From Kuschelorhynchus macadamiae (Eukaryota > Arthropoda > Insecta > Coleoptera > Curculionidae): 64,000 bases of DNA. Position 1 is the first letter of the stretch. The number at the start of each line of letters is the position of its first letter. The notes beneath the pieces were generated by a model. The model searched no databases, was not told where the DNA came from, and saw nothing but the letters and a program-made list of their open reading frames with translations. Both the position numbers and the translations under genes were made by a program. The stretch covers positions 434,001 to 498,000 of the forward strand of contig JAUTXW010003824.1 in the NCBI GenBank assembly GCA_030620095.1, written 5' to 3'. Positions 60,501-64,000 of the stretch are shown in pieces.

Positions 60501-61254
60501 TTCCTGTCCGTTATTTCTGGTTTCTTCAAGATGGTCATTTTTCTCAACATGTTCAACTACTTTCTCAACGAGAGATACAGTTGGATGCTTTCGTTGAATG
60601 TGCCTTTTTAAATTTGAAGTACTTGTTTTATAGGAAAAACTATGTTTACAAAGGTCACACTTAGCCATTTCGCGGTTTAAAGCGGTAAAAAAGTCCTATA
60701 TTACACTACTCTTTCTCTTTACAGACATGGCCTGAGATTTAGACATTTTAATTTAAAAAATAAACAAATAAAAAAACGAACTCTAAAAACTCACAAAACA
60801 TATATCTCAAACGGCTTTATTCTGGGCAAATATTGCTTAAGCAAATATATTCTGGGAATTACTGACTAGTAGTGCCATCTGTATTAACATAGTGCAATTT
60901 GGAAAATTAAAGCAAAGAAATCTCCCAAGTGTATTCTTAAAAATATTGCTAGCCCGAATTAATTTACCTATACCTAGGTAATTCATTTTAAAATTTAACA
61001 TTCAGTCATAACATAAAATGAGCAAAAATAAAATCTTTCATTAGTAAAATTTTTCTATAGAAAAATACGTGGTGTAAATAAACGCCGTCACAGTGCCGCA
61101 CATTCGCATTCGAATCTAACCAGCGACGCCACTCCCAAAGTTGCTGCGCTATTTGTTTGGTGTGACAAAATCACATGTTTTAGTCACAGTGATAAGAGTG
61201 GAACAGTCACAGGTCGGAGCTGTGACAGCAAAATCACACTTTTTCCCAGCCCTA
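57517..61254 (-). mobile_element. hAT2: hAT transposon with perfect 8-bp target duplication
   Basis: Begins TAGGGCTGTGG and ends CCCAGCCCTA. It is flanked by GTCGTGCG at 57509-57516 and 61255-61262, a perfect 8-bp duplication. Subterminal TGTGATTT / AAATCACA, GACCTGT / ACAGGTC and GTCACA motifs are mirrored at the two ends. It is 3,738 bp long with a minus-strand transposase gene in the middle. It was inserted between copies of the GGGACTGACA repeat, next to the unclassified transposase-like gene, and so is younger than that element. Confidence 0.95.
58323..60668 (-). pseudogene. hAT2 transposase: BED finger exon, RNase H-like core, hATC domain
   Basis: Exon 1 (60668-60471) starts MAKCDLCKHSFSYKTSTSNL and completes a BED-type C2H2 finger with HIQRKH. 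A GTAAGT donor and an acceptor TTTTTTAG before 60002 bound a 468-bp intron. The core (59874-59278) shows ICVTTDCWTSRNNES (first Asp), LIAVSDNAANIKKAI (second Asp) and WRHLGCFAHTINLIV. It is cut by an in-frame TAG at about 59278-59280, which reads TA*DKLMNY. After a frame break near 59175, 59075-58323 gives the C-terminus with LGTSVPCERCFSNAG and RRSCLSSDSLKYLISLH, the hATC dimerisation motif with its Glu intact. There is another frame break near 59915. Few lesions: a fairly young copy. Confidence 0.9.
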
Positions 61255-61262
61255 GTCGTGCG

Positions 61263-61560
61263 GAACGTTTCATCACTCAGCGTCGGTTACCCTCACCACT
61301 TAGCAGCGATTTTTCGGGGAATTTTGTCTGCAGCACGGGACTGACAAATTTATTTGACACACCATATTATGGCCATTTTTGAAGAATTGAAAAAGAAAAT
61401 GGTTTATTTTTTGTTATAATGTGTTATTTCAATCGATTACCAAGACACTAAAGAAAAGAGAATTGAATATTGATATATAGAAAATAGTGAATTTACATAT
61501 TATTTTTTCATACTTATGCCAGGGACAAGCCACGGAACTGACAGTTACCATATATTTTGG
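61263..61560. repeat. Continuation of the pre-hAT2 sequence with GGGACTGACA motifs
   Basis: Contains ACGGGACTGACAAATTT (61335-61351) and CGGAACTGACAGT (61532-61544). It probably includes the right end of the element carrying the 54399-57008 gene, but no exact terminus or target duplication was found. Confidence 0.5.
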
Positions 61561-64000
61561 TAGTTTTCACAAATCTAAAAAAAAATTGTGGCTAGATTTG
61601 AAAAGGAAATGAAAGCAGGGTAAATGAGACACATCATAAAATATACAGTTGTTATATTTTTTCAATATTACAGAAAAAAATACACAGGGACCTTCCCCTC
61701 TCAATTCTGAGATATTCACCCAGAAATATTTTTATTTGGACTCGTTCAAGCTATACATTTTAAACTCAAGTATTTTAAAAAATATATTTGGTTTCAAATG
61801 CTATAGTAAGTCAAATATCCTATGTGTAGCTGAATATGTTAATTGATATTGTACTTGAGTAATTACTTTGACAAAACTGAAACCAGACCCCTGAAGCCTT
61901 ACATAACACAATTGATAGTAAATGTATGTATGTTTCAATAGTTTTTATATGTATCTAACTAGATATTTTTGTTTTAGCTGATACATAAGAATGCTGACTA
62001 ATGAATGCACTACGGATAACAAACAACATACATATCATGATGGCAACTACCAAAAGAAAGATAATACAACTGAAAATGTTTAGCAGTTACCTATCCCTGA
62101 GACTACACCTCATTCAGAAAGAACTTCTAGGCAGAAATAAATAAAAAAAAACCTCCAATTATCATAATAAGTATACTTAAGAGCCCTACTTTTAGTTTTC
62201 TGTGTGAATTTGTATTCTTTAAACTAGGAAGTGTTCAGCTACTGTATAGAGATGAGAGAGAGAACTTGATGAAATTTTAGCACTGACTGCACAGACCTAA
62301 TTATGTTTAAAGAAGATGTATCCAATGTGAAAATTTTGATATATGCTTGTAACTTCATATTAAAACTAAATTATATTACTGGCACTGGAAAATTCATATC
62401 AATATTATGTCTCAGCCAATTGTGTGTTAAGTGGTATTATCTAGAACTGTATTATTCAATTTACATAAACACTGCGTGGTATGCATTTAGTTAACTAAAG
62501 TTTAAGAAAATGTTTTTGTTTTTAGTTGTGTATCTGACAATATAGGAGTTCTCCAGTATCAGTTTTTTTTTCTGGTTCCTACTATTTGTAGCCTACCTCA
62601 AGGCCTCCATCTATGTATATCATTCTAGGAAGTTTGTAAGCCACACGTTAAGTCTATTATAGGTAAATAAAATGAGTAAAAACAGGCTGGTTTAAAAAAT
62701 ATGCATACTTTTCATAAGCATTTAGTTGAACTTTATTCCAGTTCTATGTAAAATTCTGTAAAAAACACTTACAGGGTAGAATATACCTATTTAACTTGGG
62801 CATCAAAATAGTAAATTTTTTAAATAAAAGTGTACATTTTTTAATTAACAATGAAGCGACAGAATATCATTATTGGACACCCACGTGTAAGAAGTTTTTT
62901 TTAATACTGATATTTTTCTAGTCGTACAAAAGTTTGTTTACTTCTGCTGTGTTAAAGTCAGATGTTATAGATACATAGCTGAAGTGAGATAGAGTAGATG
63001 CTATTTGTAAAATCACTGCTACGGTGTGTCTGTGTTGTATTTTATTGATTAAGGATATCTTATTATAATGATTAGTTTTCCTAACCTCTTAGATTTAGGT
63101 AAGACTAAAACATTTTTTTATTAGACAAACCTAAATTTATTATTTAAAGTATTATTTTTACTAGTTTTATAGGAACTATTACAATTACCTCATTAAAGTA
63201 AATGTTAAATATAAATGAAAATAGGTATGTTAAATTTATTTCACTTTTACAAAATATTTCTAATTTGTGTCCTGATCCGAGGTGGGGAATACTTTTAAGA
63301 AACTACACTCGGTACTTTCAGTTTAACTAATGGAATTTGATGTCAGGCTTAAGCATTTTCTCGAGTTGAAATTAGTTTTGAGTAGTTAACTCTACACTGT
63401 ACAAAAATATATCCAATTTAAAAAGTATATAACTAGGTGTCGAAAACATTTTTTAAAAGCGAAAATAATGTCAACTCAAGAATTACCTACCTACCTACCA
63501 AATGATAATGAACATAACCTTTCCAAGTCTGCTAATGCTGCAGACTTTGGTCTCATTACCTTAAATAGTATGTGACAAAATCCTGGGATTCAGCTGAATA
63601 TTTAAAGACCACCTTCGAAGGGTACTTAAGGCTGGCAACGGATAACCATTTCTTTTTAAACAGTGATATGCTTTCGAGCTTATGCTTTGAAATTAAATTG
63701 CAGATGCAGTATCAGCTGAATTCCAAAAGGAAAACTTTTGATGGTTATTACCTTGTATTTTTCATACACTAGTAAGGTTGACGGCGGGGTGGTATAAATG
63801 TTAATACTTAAAGGAACCTTTAATTCTTAAATTAATTAAATTAAGGTTGACAGCTTTTAGAAATATCAATTTGGGATATCTAAGAAAGGATGAAAACCAA
63901 CTGAAGACAAACAAAAAATAAATACAGCTATACAAATAAAGAGAAAAAGGAAAGAAAATGTTAATGAAATGATTATAAATAAAACAGAATGTTAAAAATT
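61561..64000. other. No gene recognised
   Basis: AT-rich with short ORFs lacking recognisable motifs. No repeat boundary was found. Confidence 0.5.

Overview
This is a eukaryotic window, almost certainly from an insect; a beetle-like, transposon-rich genome fits best, but the order is inferred, not shown. The base composition is AT-rich, with (AT)n runs, GT-AG introns and dozens of degraded transposable elements (TEs). I see no rRNA, tRNA, CRISPR array or operon-like structure.

One host gene can be assembled with confidence: mRpL24, mitochondrial ribosomal protein uL24m, on the + strand. It has three coding exons (3661-3958, 18370-18586, 22532-22781) that join in phase into about 254 codons. 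Intron 1 is 14.4 kb and consists largely of non-LTR retrotransposons (LINEs). These are a truncated LINE (4200-5607), a near full-length LINE A (about 6490-14258) that was itself split by LINE B (9935-13203), and a minus-strand LINE C (16793-18250). LINE B carries an internal rearrangement: a 436-bp inverted RT segment flanked by an exact 88-bp direct duplication. Upstream of the gene (about 890-3580) lies a family of roughly 500-650-bp repeat units, present in both orientations.

Downstream of mRpL24 the window is a TE graveyard. Its main parts are: a P/THAP-type DNA transposon with a five-exon transposase gene and long inverted terminal arms (about 24240-29645), invaded by LINE D; a complete hAT element (29819-32720) with a perfect 8-bp target duplication; several foldback or MITE-like repeats (33681-38415); a BEL/Pao gag remnant split by a Tc1/mariner DD34E element with doubled (IR/DR) binding sites (40917-42616); tandem and dispersed repeats (44640-50180); a MITE with TTAA target duplication (51479-51992); a 297-bp tandem duplication (52055-52650); and a decayed gene of an unclassified, probably transposase-like family (54399-57008) whose flanks carry a repeated GGGACTGACA motif. 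A second hAT (57517-61254, perfect 8-bp target duplication) was inserted next to that gene, between copies of the motif. The last 2.4 kb hold nothing recognisable.

Apart from mRpL24, every coding sequence of any length that I recognise belongs to a mobile element. Most carry stops or frameshifts and look inactive. The least damaged is the P-type transposase, with one apparent single-base frameshift near its C-terminus. The nesting gives a relative history: LINE A before LINE B; P element before LINE D; BEL before Tc1; the GGGACTGACA-bearing sequence before the second hAT.
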